The position numbers and the translations under genes are program-made. From contig OX352761.1 of NCBI GenBank assembly GCA_947095585.1, positions 54,300,019 through 54,364,018 of the forward strand: 64,000 nt of DNA, read 5' to 3'. How positions within the stretch are numbered: position 1 is the first letter of the stretch; each line of letters opens with the position of its first letter. Under the pieces are notes generated by a model. It saw only the letters and a list, made by a program, of their open reading frames with translations. It ran no database searches and was not told the DNA's origin. The stretch comes from Nephrocerus scutellatus (taxonomy: Eukaryota; Arthropoda; Insecta; Diptera; Pipunculidae). Positions 45,969 through 58,079 of this stretch are shown one piece after another.

Positions 45969-47317
45969 AAATTCTCTATATTAACTTCGCGTGCACGTGG
46001 CTGGCTGACTGGCTGGTCAGATTTTTTGATCAATTTTTAACCCACTTCCCATAGCCCGATTTTTTGAAATTTTGCACACATGTATATTTCCGGTGACAAT
46101 ACTTTTTTTTAAATATTTGAAGCGATCGAGCCCCGGGGTCGGGGGGCTCCCATACATATTAAAATTTGAAGCACCTCGGACTTCGTGGCCCCCGACCACG
46201 AAATATTTTAAAAATATACAAATATTTTAAAAAATTTACCCGATTTTCTTAAAATTTTATACAAATGTTTATCTCCGATGGAAACGCTTTTTGTAAAATT
46301 TTTGGAGAGATCGGGCCCCTGGGTCCATACAAATGTTAAGAAAAAATTTCCCGATTTTCTTCAAATTTTATACGCATGTGTATCTGCGATGGACAAAACT
46401 TTTTTTAAAAATTTTGAAGCGATCAGGCCTCGGGTTCGGGGGGCTCCCATATAAATTTTTTTTAATTATAAATTTTTAACGCACTTCCTAAAGCACGATT
46501 TTCCTGAAATTTTTTACACATGTGTATTTCCGGTGACAATACTTTCTTTTACAATTTGGAAGTGATCGGGGCCCGGGTTCGTGGGGTTCCCATACAAATT
46601 TACTTGATTTTTTTTAAATTTTACACACATGTGTATACCCAATAAACAATACTTTTTCTACAATTTGGTAGTAATCGGGCCCCTGGTTCGGCCGCAAGGC
46701 CCTTATACATTTTTTTAAATATCATATAGTGGCATCAGATACCGTCGTACTTTAAAGACTGTGTGCGGTGTGTGCTGCGCAGTCGGCTGCGCTGCTTGGT
46801 TTGGTGGATTTTGGTTGCAAAATCTATTCTGCCTGTTCATGGAAGCACTACGAGTTTAAGTCGCCATATTTTTAACTCGGCACTTACACGGTTATTGATA
46901 ATGTCATTATTTCTAATAATGAAAAACGAAAAATAGCTCGTCCACAAATGAACCCAGTAAATGAAACGGGACATAAATATTTTATGCTTACTTATTTACT
47001 GAATTGTATTTTTATTGATGTCGTTTTTTGTTGTCGATATCAACTTACAGATAGAACAACAAGTTTTCACAATATTCTGTCATTTGGCGTTTTCATAAAT
47101 TAGTTCAGAGCAGTCAAAGAGTTCTCAAGAAAAATGATCGTGTTTCTTATTTGCTCAGAGTATGAGCGTGCTCTAAGTGCTCAGAATAAAATGATCTGAG
47201 CATTTTCAAATTTGACATCTGATGTCAAATGTCTCTTTCGATGATTTTCTCCTACAATAAAAAAAAATGACCCAGGATCGAGGGGATCCCATATCAATTT
47301 CTGCGATTAGGGAATTT
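45969..47317. mobile_element. Element X, copy 8 (1349 bp, both ends)
   Basis: It has the left end AAATTCTCTA and the right end TAGGGAATTT (one mismatch). Five minisatellite monomers lie at 46030-46715, including one with a GGCCCCCGACCACGAAATATTTTAAAAATA insertion, and hairpins are at 47178-47229. It is the same length as copy 9. Confidence 0.65.
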
Positions 47318-48550
47318 AGATGAAAAATTTTTAAGGGTTGTTTTTTTCTTCTTGACATGTTTCAGCGAAGCTTTGCGTCCATGGTCATGCCAAGATATTT
47401 AGCGGTGTTTGCATGTGGAATTTGTGAACTATTTATGACAATCGGAATATGTCGAATTTTTTTGTTGGTGTAGTCAACATGTTGTTGGCGCCATTTATTT
47501 TAATGCTGCATTTGTTGTCCAATTTTCGATGTCGTTTATCGCACCTTGATAGATTTTTGTGTTCAATAATGGGTTTTAGTCGCTTTAGTTGTACTCTTTC
47601 GAGCAATAACGACATTATTCGAAGTATGGATTTGCCTAGTTTAGGAACCATGATAACATCGGCTACTTTCGAACAATCGAATTGAAGCTTGGATTAAGTT
47701 GGTAAGTTTGACAATACCTTTGTGGGGAAGCTGTTTTAAAATTTTGCCTGTGATCATATCATCCCAGGGGCTCCTTTGGTTTACAGTGTTTTTGAATTTC
47801 TTTTTTAATTCCATTGAATGTATACGGAGAAATATCTTCTTCCTCTTGATTGCGTACTTCTCTTAATATATATCATTTTGACTAACGTGTGGTTGAAACA
47901 TATTTGTGAGATATTCAGAGAATAAAGCGTCTTTCGCGGCATTAGTTTTTGCCCATTCTACATTGATTTTTTTTTTGATAGCGGGAGATTATTCAATTAG
48001 TCTCTTCAGGTGTTTTGTCGTGTTCCTCAATGAATAGTCGGTCCTTTAATCGTGTGTAAATTCTTTTAAGTATCTATGTATAGATTAATTTTTTATAACT
48101 TTGATTTCCTGGCAAAGTTCCTGGGAGATTCAGTTGAAGTTATTTTTATCTGTTTGCGATGGTCTTTGTTGCCATTTCTTTCGAAGACGTCGTTTATGGG
48201 CTACAATGTCCATTATTTCTTTGGGATAATTGAGACCAATCACTTTCCCCTTTACGACCGGAGAGCAGTTCCAGGCCGCATTTTGGACTTGTTGTGTGAA
48301 TTTTATTTTTGACTGCTATTAGTTTAAAGCGGGACCAATCTGTTTGTTTGCTTGTCAGAGCTGGATTTTTTTCTCTTATAATTATATTATCACTCACCAC
48401 TGGGATGATTGGAGAATGATCTGGGCTTAGATTAAACCCTTCTTCATCCTGAAGGACAACAACGTGATTGACAACGAAGAAATCAAATAAATCAGGGATT
48501 TTAGCTGGATCCGTTGGCCAGTACGTTGGTTTACCAGTTGATATAAACAG
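47318..48550 (-). pseudogene. LINE1 RT, linker and endonuclease end, module 8
   Basis: Going up the plus coordinates: NNMLTTPTKKFDIFRLS frame remnant, KLDNKCSIKING joined to KPIIEHKNL (palm deleted), MVPKLGKSILRIMSLLLERV, linker, and endonuclease end with SPDHSPI. LINE1 is otherwise fullest in this module and the next. Confidence 0.8.
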
Positions 48551-49172
48551 TCGGACACATATCGGTAAATGTACGCCCGATTTAAAAATTAGCTGGCGTT
48601 AAACAATCAATATCTTCAGATTGGATCACTGCCAATTGCCTTGAATTCATTATGCCTTCGATCTTAGTGAGTGAAGTTGTAAATTCTTCTAAAGTTAGTA
48701 TTGCATTACCAACTACTCTTACTAGATGCATTTTTGCTGCTTAACCGCCGACTCCCACCCATATGAGGCGTGCCAGGTGGGATAAATTTCTATTCTATTT
48801 TATATTGCAATAATGCTGTTGCGATATCAGATTTCTTCCATTTTAGAAATTGAAGCAACTCCCTAAAATGGTTGTTTGCTCCGACGAAGTTCGTACCATT
48901 GTCACTATATACGGTGTATGGCAATTTCCTCTTCTTGATTAAACCGGTCCAGTGTTCCTAGGAAGCTGTCAGTTGTAAGATTGCATGTAGACTTAAGAAT
49001 ACAAATATGCATATGTACACAATTATGGGTACTTGTCCTCTTCTTCAAATTGGCTGTACCTTAAATGGTCCACAATAATCCGTGGACGTGGACATTGTAA
49101 AATAGATGTATATATTACACTCTCTCCTTCGGTAGGTTTTCCATTAATTTAACATGCGTTTTTTGCGGATAA
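48551..49172 (-). pseudogene. BEL/Pao integrase remnant, module 8
   Basis: It runs from LMENLPKERV through STDYCGPF and YSDNGTNFVG to IEGIMNSRQL. The right edge has a small deletion (TTTTTTGCGGATAATATT), removing CAATTACGGACT. Confidence 0.75.
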
Positions 49173-49175
49173 TAT

Positions 49176-49823
49176 TGTGATAATACAGGCGTTCGAGTTC
49201 GTTAAGGATTTTGCAAATAAAACACAACACAAGTTTATTAATTTACAAATAACAACTTTAATAATGAAACAGTAAAAATAACACAAGTTCACAATTTATA
49301 CTGGTGATAACTTTAAATGTACACAATAACACTTATAATACTTGTACTTTACAATAATTCTCTTATGTAGTAGCTTAATCACATTGCGAGAACTTTTACA
49401 ACTTCACTGGTTAAATTCCAATTAACTAATAATTTCTCTGCAGCGAACGCCACCTTTTATACTCATTGAAAAGCTTCCAGAAACTTCAAATCTTATAGAC
49501 AGAAATATCGAGAAAAGACCAGAAAATTGTAGCCTTATTCCCTTATTTACAACTAATGATACTTATATGCAATGAGTCATCTTCTAAAAATAAACTCCGT
49601 GTTAAATTATATTCTTTTTTAAAAACGGGGCAAACCGCACAAACCGGTTTGACTACATTTTTGAACAGTACATAATGTTTCAAACTTGCAGGCGGTTACA
49701 TTTCAAATTTCAAATAATCTAAAGTCTTACAGCCTAAAAGTATGCTAAATAAAAGTGATTAATTTTAGTATGAAGTATTTACATTGCGATTTCTTTTAGG
49801 ATTCAAATTCTATTATATGCGCT
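49176..49823 (-). repeat. gypsy2 LTR, 5' end clipped, module 8
   Basis: It is complete except for the last about 20 bp at the polypurine side: TATGCGCT is followed by CCCAACTTCC, deleting CATAACA, the polypurine tract and most of the integrase tail. Confidence 0.8.
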
Positions 49824-50095
49824 CCCAACTTCCTTCCAACTTTGCAACTTTGCTGTAGTTTTGGAGATTTACCTTTTCTTCTCTTGGGATTGTACAGCGA
49901 GACAAAATCTCCTTTCTGAAATCCACCACAGTTTGCACGCAGGTCATATCGCGTTTTCATCCACTATGTTGCTTCTTACTGCAGCATCAACAGCGATTAT
50001 CTTCTGTCTTAGATCACTAACGTAGTTTTCCTTTGTTGTTGCCTCTACTGGTGGTGATCAAAATTTAATGTCGCATGGTGGACGAAGTTCTTTTC
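49824..50095 (-). pseudogene. gypsy2 integrase fragment, C-terminus deleted, module 8
   Basis: It keeps KGKSPKLQ to GGFQKGDFVSLY and the upstream SPPVEATTKEN, but not the SWEGPY-to-stop part. A short AACTTTGC duplication marks the join. Confidence 0.7.
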
Positions 50096-50616
50096 CAAAC
50101 GGTTGTAATTGCCACTTCTCATGTGGAACTCAAACAACTTCATATGTTAAGCACGTTAATCGAGTAGAATTTAACGGTTCCAAAACCCAATCCCATGCCG
50201 CTATCAATGAATGGCACTTGCATCGAAGAAACTGTATAGCTTGCATAAGCTAGATAGAATACAAAACCACGCGATATAACTTATCGTTGACGCAAATATA
50301 GCGAAATCAATAGATTCGCTTGAACACAGGAACGTTTTCTGTTTGTCACTGTTGAACGCTTCTTCTACCAGCGGTGCTCAAGAGAAAAATAGCCAACTGC
50401 ATGCCACCTCTCATTGAATTCAACCGCAATACTCGTGGCGCTCTACATGCTCATCAGTTTACCCTCAAGCCCTTCTTCGGACGAACAGTTAAGTTCAGCC
50501 ATACAACACGTATGTGGAATGCTCTGCCAAGCTCTGCCTTCCCACATCACTATGATCATCAGGCATTCAAAATACAAGATCATAGACATCTCTTCGTTTT
50601 TCCTCCTTTTTCTTAA
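50096..50616 (+). pseudogene. LINE2 3' fragment, module 9
   Basis: The C-terminal domain is open from MLKRKIANCMPPLIEFNRNT to MWNALPSSAFPHHYDHQ and the PPFS end (50374-50616), the best-preserved C-terminus in the window. The RT-side part has lost SDLDSIIQWGEI. Confidence 0.75.
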
Positions 50617-50629
50617 CGTCCACCATGTG

Positions 50630-50941
50630 CCAAGCATATAGCCGAACATTATGAGGGTGCAAACCCCTTTAAGCGTGCGCAAATTATAAAAAAAAACGAT
50701 GAAGATCAAAGTTACGGATGTAGCATGGTGCATTGACAATCCTTCGCAGTACTTTATTTTGGATCCTTTGGCTGATTTTGATGGTGCTCATCTTAGCGCA
50801 CCCCCATAATTGAATGCCGTGAGTCCATACCTGTTTGATCACTTGTTTATAGAGAAGCAATTTGTAATGAATTGATAGTACTGATCTCCTTCCAATAAGC
50901 CAATTCATCTTTCTCATTTTGATGTCGACTTCATCCTTTTT
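50630..50941 (-). pseudogene. LINE1 RT thumb fragment, module 9
   Basis: It shows GRRSVLSIHYK and IKISQRIQNKVLRRIVNAP, small variants of the other copies. Confidence 0.8.
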
Positions 50942-52290
50942 AAATTCTCTATATTAACTTCGCGTGCACGTGGCTGGCTGACTGGCTGGTCAGATTTTTT
51001 GATCAATTTTTAACCCACTTCCCATAGCCCGATTTTTTGAAATTTTGCACACATGTATATTTCCGGTGACAATACTTTTTTTTAAATATTTGAAGCGATC
51101 GAGCCCCGGGGTCGGGGGGCTCCCATACATATTAAAATTTGAAGCACCTCGGACTTCGTGGCCCCCGACCACGAAATATTTTAAAAATATACAAATATTT
51201 TAAAAAATTTACCCGATTTTCTTAAAATTTTATACAAATGTTTATCTCCGATGGAAACGCTTTTTGTAAAATTTTTGGAGAGATCGGGCCCCTGGGTCCA
51301 TACAAATGTTAAGAAAAAATTTCCCGATTTTCTTCAAATTTTATACGCATGTGTATCTGCGATGGACAAAACTTTTTTTAAAAATTTTGAAGCGATCAGG
51401 CCTCGGGTTCGGGGGGCTCCCATATAAATTTTTTTTAATTATAAATTTTTAACGCACTTCCTAAAGCACGATTTTCCTGAAATTTTTTACACATGTGTAT
51501 TTCCGGTGACAATACTTTCTTTTACAATTTGGAAGTGATCGGGGCCCGGGTTCGTGGGGTTCCCATACAAATTTACTTGATTTTTTTTAAATTTTACACA
51601 CATGTGTATACCCAATAAACAATACTTTTTCTACAATTTGGTAGTAATCGGGCCCCTGGTTCGGCCGCAAGGCCCTTATACATTTTTTTAAATATCATAT
51701 AGTGGCATCAGATACCGTCGTACTTTAAAGACTGTGTGCGGTGTGTGCTGCGCAGTCGGCTGCGCTGCTTGGTTTGGTGGATTTTGGTTGCAAAATCTAT
51801 TCTGCCTGTTCATGGAAGCACTACGAGTTTAAGTCGCCATATTTTTAACTCGGCACTTACACGGTTATTGATAATGTCATTATTTCTAATAATGAAAAAC
51901 GAAAAATAGCTCGTCCACAAATGAACCCAGTAAATGAAACGGGACATAAATATTTTATGCTTACTTATTCACTGAATTGTATTTTTATTGATGTCGTTTT
52001 TTGTTGTCGATATCAACTTACAGATAGAACAACAAGTTTTCACAATATTCTGTCATTTGGCGTTTTCATAAATTAGTTCAGAGCAGTCAAAGAGTTCTCA
52101 AGAAAAATGCTCGTGTTTCTTATTTGCTCAGAGTATGAGCGTGCTCTAAGTGCTCAGAATAAAATGATCTGAGCATTTTCAAATTTGACATCTGATGTCA
52201 AATGTCTCTTTCGATGATTTTCTCCTACAATAAAAAAAAATGACCCAGGATCGAAGGGATCCCATATCAATTTCTGCGATTAGGGAATTT
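50942..52290. mobile_element. Element X, copy 9 (1349 bp, both ends)
   Basis: It is nearly identical to copy 8 in length, minisatellite (51005-51690), hairpins (52151-52202) and the TAGGGAATTT end; the two modules are a recent pair. Confidence 0.65.
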
Positions 52291-53520
52291 AGATGAAAAA
52301 TTTTTAAGGGTTGTTTTTTTCTTCTTGACATGTTTCAGCGAAGCTTTGCGTCCATGGTCATGCCAAGATATTTAGCGGTGTTTGCATGTGGAATTTGTGA
52401 ACTATTTATGACAATCGGAATATGTCGAATTTTTTTGTTGGTGTAGTCAACATGTTGTTGGCGCCATTTATTTTAATGCTGCATTTGTTGTCCAATTTTC
52501 GATGTCGTTTATCGCACCTTGATAGATTTTTGTGTTCAATAATGGGTTTTAGTCGCTTTAGTAGTACTCTTTCGAGCAATAACGACATTATTCGAAGTAT
52601 GGATTTGCCTAATTTAGGAACCATGATAACATCGGCTACTTTCGAACAATCGAATTGAAGCTTGGATTAAGTTGGTAAGTTTGACAATACCTTTGTGGGG
52701 AAGCTGTTTTAAAATTTTGCCTGTGATCATATCATCCCAGGGGCTCCTTTGGTTTAAAGTGTTTTTGAATTTCTTTTTTAATTCCATTGAATGTATACGG
52801 AGAAATATCTTCTTCCTCTTGATTGCGTACTTCTCTTAATATATATCATTTTGACTAACGTGTGGTTGAAACATATTTGTGAGATATTCAGAGAATAAAG
52901 CGTCTTTCGCGGCATTTGTTTTTGCCCATTCTACATTGATTTTTTTTTTGATAGCGGGAGATTATTCAATTAGTCTCTTCAGGTGTTTTGTCGTGTTCCT
53001 CAATGAATAGTCGGTCCTTTAATCGTGTGTAAATTCTTTTAAGTATCTATGTATAGATTAATTTTTTATAACTTTGATTTCCTGGCAAAGTTCCTGGGAG
53101 ATTCAGTTGAAGTTATTTTTATCTGTTTGCGATGGTGTTTGTTGCCATTTCTTTCGAAGACGTCGTTGATGGGCTACAATGTCCATTATTTCTTTGGGAT
53201 AGTTGAGACCAATCACTTTCCCCTTTACGACCGGAGCGCAGTTCCAGGCCGCATTTTGGACTTGTTGTGTGAATTTTATTTTTGACTGCTATTAGTTTAA
53301 AGCGGGACCAATCTGTTTGTTTGCTTGTCAGAGCTGGATTTTTTTCTCTTATAATTATATTATCACTCACCACTGGGATGATTGGAGAATGATCTGGACT
53401 TAGATTAAACCCTTCTTCATCCTGAAGGACAACAACGTGATTGACAACGAAGAAATCAATTAAATCAGGGATTTAGCTGGATCCGTTGGCCAGTACGTTG
53501 GTTTACCAGTTGATATAAAC
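52291..53520 (-). pseudogene. LINE1 RT, linker and endonuclease end, module 9
   Basis: It has the same structure as module 8. It shares with modules 4 and 10 a one-base loss in the endonuclease end (AGGGATTTAGC). Confidence 0.8.
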
Positions 53521-54155
53521 ATTCGGACACATATCGGTAAATGTACGCCCGATTTAAAAATTAGCTGGCGTTAAACAATCAATATCTTCAGATTGGATCA
53601 CTGCCAATTGCCTTGAATTCATTATGCCTTCGATCTTAGTGAGTGAAGTTGTAAATTCTTCTAAAGTTAGTATTGCATTACCAACTACTCTTACTAGATG
53701 CATTTTTGCTGCTTAACCGCCGACTCCCACCCATATGAGGCGTGCCAGGTGGGATAAATTTCTATTCTATTTTATATTGCAATAATGCTGTTGCGATATC
53801 AGATTTCTTCCATTTTAGAAATTGAAGCAACTCCCTAAAATGGTTGTTTGCTCCGACAAAGTTCGTACCATTGTCACTATATACGGTGTATGGCAATTTC
53901 CTCTTCTTGATTAAACCGGTCCAGTGTTCCTAGGAAGCTGTCAGTTGTTAGATTGCATGTAGACTTAAGAATACAAATATACATATGTACACAATTATGG
54001 GTACTTGTCCTCTTCTTCTAATTGGCTGTACCTTAAATGGTCCACAATAATCCGTGGACGTGGACATTGTAAAATAGATGTATATATTACACTCTCTCCT
54101 TCGGTAGGTTTTCCATTAATTTAACTTGCGTTTTTTGCAATTACGGACTCTGGAT
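53521..54155 (-). pseudogene. BEL/Pao integrase remnant, module 9
   Basis: It is the same fragment as in module 8, with the CAATTACGGACTC right edge retained. Confidence 0.75.
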
Positions 54156-54160
54156 AATAT

Positions 54161-54808
54161 TGTGATAATACAGGCTTTCGAGTTCGTAAAAGATTTTGCA
54201 AATAAAACACAACACAAGTTTATTAATTTACAAATAACAACTTTAATAATGAAACAGTAAAAATAACACAAGTTCACAATTTATACTGGTGATAACTTTA
54301 AATGTACACAATAACACTTATAATACTTGTACTTTACAATAATTCTCTTAGGTAGTAGCTTAATCACATTGCGAGAACGTTTACAACTTCACTGGTTAAA
54401 TGCCAATTAACTAATAATTTCTCTGCAGCGAACGCCACCTTTTATACTCATTGAAAATCTTCCAGAAACTTCAAATCTTATAGACAGAAATATCGAGAAA
54501 AGACCAGAAAATTGTAGCCTTATTCCCTTATTTACAACTAATGATACTTATATGCAATGAGTCATCTTCTAAAAATAAACTACATGTTAAATAATATTCT
54601 TTTACAAAAACGGGGCAAACAGCACAAACCGGTTTGACTACAGTTTTGAATAGTACATAATGTTTCAAACTTGCAGGCGGTTACATTTCAAATTTCAAAT
54701 AATCTAAAGTCTTACAGCCTAAAAGTATGCTAAATAAAAGTGCTTAATTTTAGTATGAAGTATTTACATTGCGATTTCTTTTAGGATTCAAATTCTATTA
54801 TATGCGCT
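54161..54808 (-). repeat. gypsy2 3' LTR of element B, clipped
   Basis: It ends TATGCGCT/CCCAACTTCC as at 49823, lacking CATAACA and the polypurine tract. Confidence 0.8.
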
Positions 54809-55139
54809 CCCAACTTCCTTCCAACTTTGCAACTTTGCTGTAGTTTTGGAGATTTACCTTTTCTTCTCTTGGGATTGTACAGCGAGACAAAATCTCCTTT
54901 CTGAAATCCACCACAGTTTGCACGCAGGTCATATCGCGTTTTCATCCACTATGTTGCTTCTTACTGCAGCATCAACAGCGATTATCTTCTGTCTTAGATC
55001 ACTAACGTAGTTTTCCTTTGTTGTTGGCTCTCTGGTGGTGATCAAAATTTAATGTAGCATGGTAGACGAAGTTCTTTTCCAAATATAACCATTTCTAGTG
55101 AGTTTTTAGTCGTATTGTGAACAGCGATACGATAACCAA
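54809..55139 (-). pseudogene. gypsy2 integrase fragment, element B
   Basis: It starts as the clipped module 8 fragment (KGKSPKLQ side), then continues into the GKELR-side and YRIAVHNTT-like sequence adjoining RT. Confidence 0.65.
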
Positions 55140-55735
55140 TCATAAACAACGGTATACAACGATCCCATTCATCTTGGTCAATGATTTTTGGTGCTCACTC
55201 GACCATTGGAACTTTTGGTTCTTCTCAGTAAGGCGATTAAGGCTTCGTGCAACATCTGCGAAGTTAGGCAGAAACCGTCGATAGTATGAGCATAGCCCCA
55301 GAAAACTTCGCAGCTCATGTAAATTCTTTGGTACCAGCCATTCGTTAACAGTTTCCAACTTCTTGGGATCCGTGCGTACTCCTTGACTGGATACAATGTG
55401 GCCCAAATAATTCACTTCATTTTTGAAAAGGCTACATTTCGTCGGACTCAACTTTAATCCTGCTGTTTTTATGATTTCCAGAACTTGCCGAAGATTATTC
55501 ACGTGCTCATTAAATGTGCGACCAAAAACAATGATGTCATCCAAATAGACTAGACTTGTCTTCCAGCTAAGGCTAAGCTAAGCAAAGGCTAAGTTGTCTT
55601 CCATACATGGTAATGGATAACTAACCTTCTTGGTGACATAACTCAGTTTCCGATAGTCCACATAAAATCTCGTTGAACCATATTTCTTTTGAACAAGTAC
55701 CACAGGTGGGCTTCATGGGCTTTTGGACTTCTCTA
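55140..55735 (-). pseudogene. gypsy2 reverse transcriptase remnant, element B
   Basis: The 134-codon open stretch has MDDIIVFGRTF, LKLSPTKCSLF, VNYLGHIVSSQGVRTDPKKL and LRSFLGLCSYYRRF. HIVSSQGV is complete here, unlike element A. The first palm Asp and RNase H are deleted as in A. Confidence 0.8.
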
Positions 55736-56254
55736 TTATTCCATCACGTTCCATCTTCTTGACCAGTGTTTCTGCCTCTTGTTGCTAAGCAAGTGGTGAT
55801 CGTCTTGGCGCCTGTCGAATTGGAAAAGCATTTCCTTATCGATTCGATGTCGCACTATATTGGTTTTACCCATGTCGTAGTCGCTGACAGCAAACACGTC
55901 GGCAAATTGCTCTAGCGCCTTTTCTGCTGCATGTTGCTGTGCCGCTGAGAGATGTTTACACAGCGAACGAATTATCTGCTTCCTTTTCAGATGTAGTGGC
56001 GTATTCTTTACTTTTACAGGCTGGCAGTTTGCGATACAGTTTACTCCCTGAGTCTTGCCAATGACTGTTCCTTCTCTTATAACCTTCGGTGATGGGCTAA
56101 CGTTCATTATTCTCACTGGTATCTTGGGCTGGAAATTTACTAGAGTTCTTCCGTATAATAGTCCGTTCTTGTTAAAATTGGTTGGCTCCAATTTTCCTAC
56201 TCTACTGTCCCCAAGATCACCGTTGACCTTGCCATAAATGATTTTCTCGCACAT
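55736..56254 (-). pseudogene. gypsy2 Pol spacer between protease and RT, element B
   Basis: It has 172 open codons with the same landmarks as element A (VRIMNVS, REGTVIG, LEQFADVFAVSDYDMGKTN). Confidence 0.75.
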
Positions 56255-56366
56255 CGGTGGTATCTCTTCTTTTTCTTCAGTGATGATTCTTAACCCTCCA
56301 ATATGGTTGTCGTTAAATTACAAGGATACTTCCACATTACGCCATTTTAACACGTGATTCTTTAGA

Positions 56367-56600
56367 TCAAGGCTCTGTCATGAAATCCAAGTCCAATATG
56401 CATTCATCTGTAATGCTGGCAATAATAAACCGATGAGAAAACCGTATTCCTCCAAACATAACACTACAGGAGCACTCTCCTTTAACTTCACCCGTCGCTG
56501 TCCTCAAATTATAACGAAATACTTTTTCCACTTGACCTTTGGACACCACTTTGGGATTTACAATTGATCTGGCAGCTCTTGTATCCAAGGTAAACGTACA
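56367..56600 (-). pseudogene. gypsy2 aspartic protease, active-site variant, element B
   Basis: DTRAARSIV stands in place of the DTGA loop; ILDLDFM is retained. The N-terminal side is frameshifted (TCTTACACACC for TCTAACACC), so the open part starts at the active site. Confidence 0.75.
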
Positions 56601-56736
56601 TGGTTTTCCTTCTTACACACCACTAACAACCAAGCTGTTGCTGTCCTTTCCAAGTTTGGCAACGTTCACCGTGATCTTGTGGCTCTCTTCCCTCTTCACC
56701 AGCTTACATCCAATAAAGCTGTTGTAACTTAGTTTC

Positions 56737-56940
56737 CTAGTCTGCAGCTACGAGGTAAGCTGGTTGCTGCAACACATTCATCTGAGATGCGCCTATCTGC
56801 CGTAAATTTGCAGGCCTCCTAACACGATTCACAGGCTGTACTGTAGGTTGTACTGGTATTGGTTCCTTGCAGTCGCGGATGAAATGTCTAGGTTTCTGGC
56901 ATCTAAAACATTTTGGACGAGAATTTGATGTGATATTCAT
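56737..56940 (-). pseudogene. gypsy2 Gag zinc knuckle fragment, element B
   Basis: It has CFRCQKPRHFIRDC as in element A; a one-base loss near 56806 changes the frame of its tail. Confidence 0.8.
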
Positions 56941-57874
56941 GTCGTTCTGGGAGCGTCCAGTCTTTGATTTTCTAATCTTCTCATCAATAAGGGCTTCTAT
57001 TTGTGTGATGTCCTAAGTTTCAAACTTGCGCAATCTAACTAAATCAGTGGACAAACTGGCTCTAGCTAGCTTCGTATTCCAAAGCCGATGCCAATACTTC
57101 ATTCATTGACTTTACTCTGGCTGTTGTCCTCAAATGAAGTTTTAATTGCTCATCTCGGATAGCAGTGATGAACGCATCCACTGCCAGTCCGTCCAAGATA
57201 CCAGCCGGAACCCCACAATAGGCTTGTCGAGATTCTTCCGGAACTCATCTCGGCATTTGGAATCATTTGCAATACATCAGTGGCCTTGCCGCTTCAACGT
57301 CAGGATTAGAAAATTTAGTTGTTCTTCAGCGCCCCATCCATTGTGTTGTACAGCAGCTGCACACTGGACCTTGAAATATTCAAAAGCGGTATCGCCATCG
57401 AACGCAGGTGGCTTCAAAACTTCTTCTGGTTACTAAAAGATATTGGAATTACTCTTGTACTGCTTTTTTGAGTGTTCTCTCTGACGAATTGGGTACGATT
57501 GTCCAGCCGGGTCTCAAATTCTTTAATTTTACCTTCCAAACCACTGACTTTTCTTGTCATGTTTGTCTCTTTGTTCACTTTGCCGCTGCATTTGTTCTCT
57601 CTGCTGGTCAAATTTGCTATTCATTTGTTGCATTAGAATTTGCAACATCGCTTCCATGTTTGGTGCCCTTTTCTTCCGAATTGGACAATTTTTGCTCGAC
57701 TAACTCCGTCTCAATTGAAAATACTTCACCAGCTTGCTGCTTTTCCCCTTTAACGACTTGCTGCAATCAGAGAAATAACTCTTCCTTATTTCCAGTGGTG
57801 CTAAGACCCTGCCTTCCAAGCTCTTCTTTAAGCTCCTGTTACTATAAGATTTAATGTTAACTGCACTTTCCATT
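56941..57874 (-). pseudogene. gypsy2 gag remnant, element B
   Basis: The start codon is near 57872-57874 (MESAVNIKSYS). A two-base loss near 57839 breaks the SAP-like segment that is open in element A. Confidence 0.55.
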
Positions 57875-58079
57875 TTATTATTTACTGTTTATCGGTTTGT
57901 AAAATTTCACTAAATTTATTTACTGTCTCAAAATTAGCAAAACCACCAATTAATATATTGTTCAACGATTTGCAAAATTTACTCTCTCACAATTTGCAAA
58001 ATTTTATTGTCTCTCAATTTACACGATATGCAAAATTTTAATGTCTCACGATTTGCAAAATCCCACTTCTGGCACTAAT
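57875..58079 (-). other. gypsy2 5' leader with short repeats, element B
   Basis: It has the same AATTTTGCAAATCG repeats and TAGTGCCAGAAGTGGG next to the LTR as element A. Confidence 0.55.
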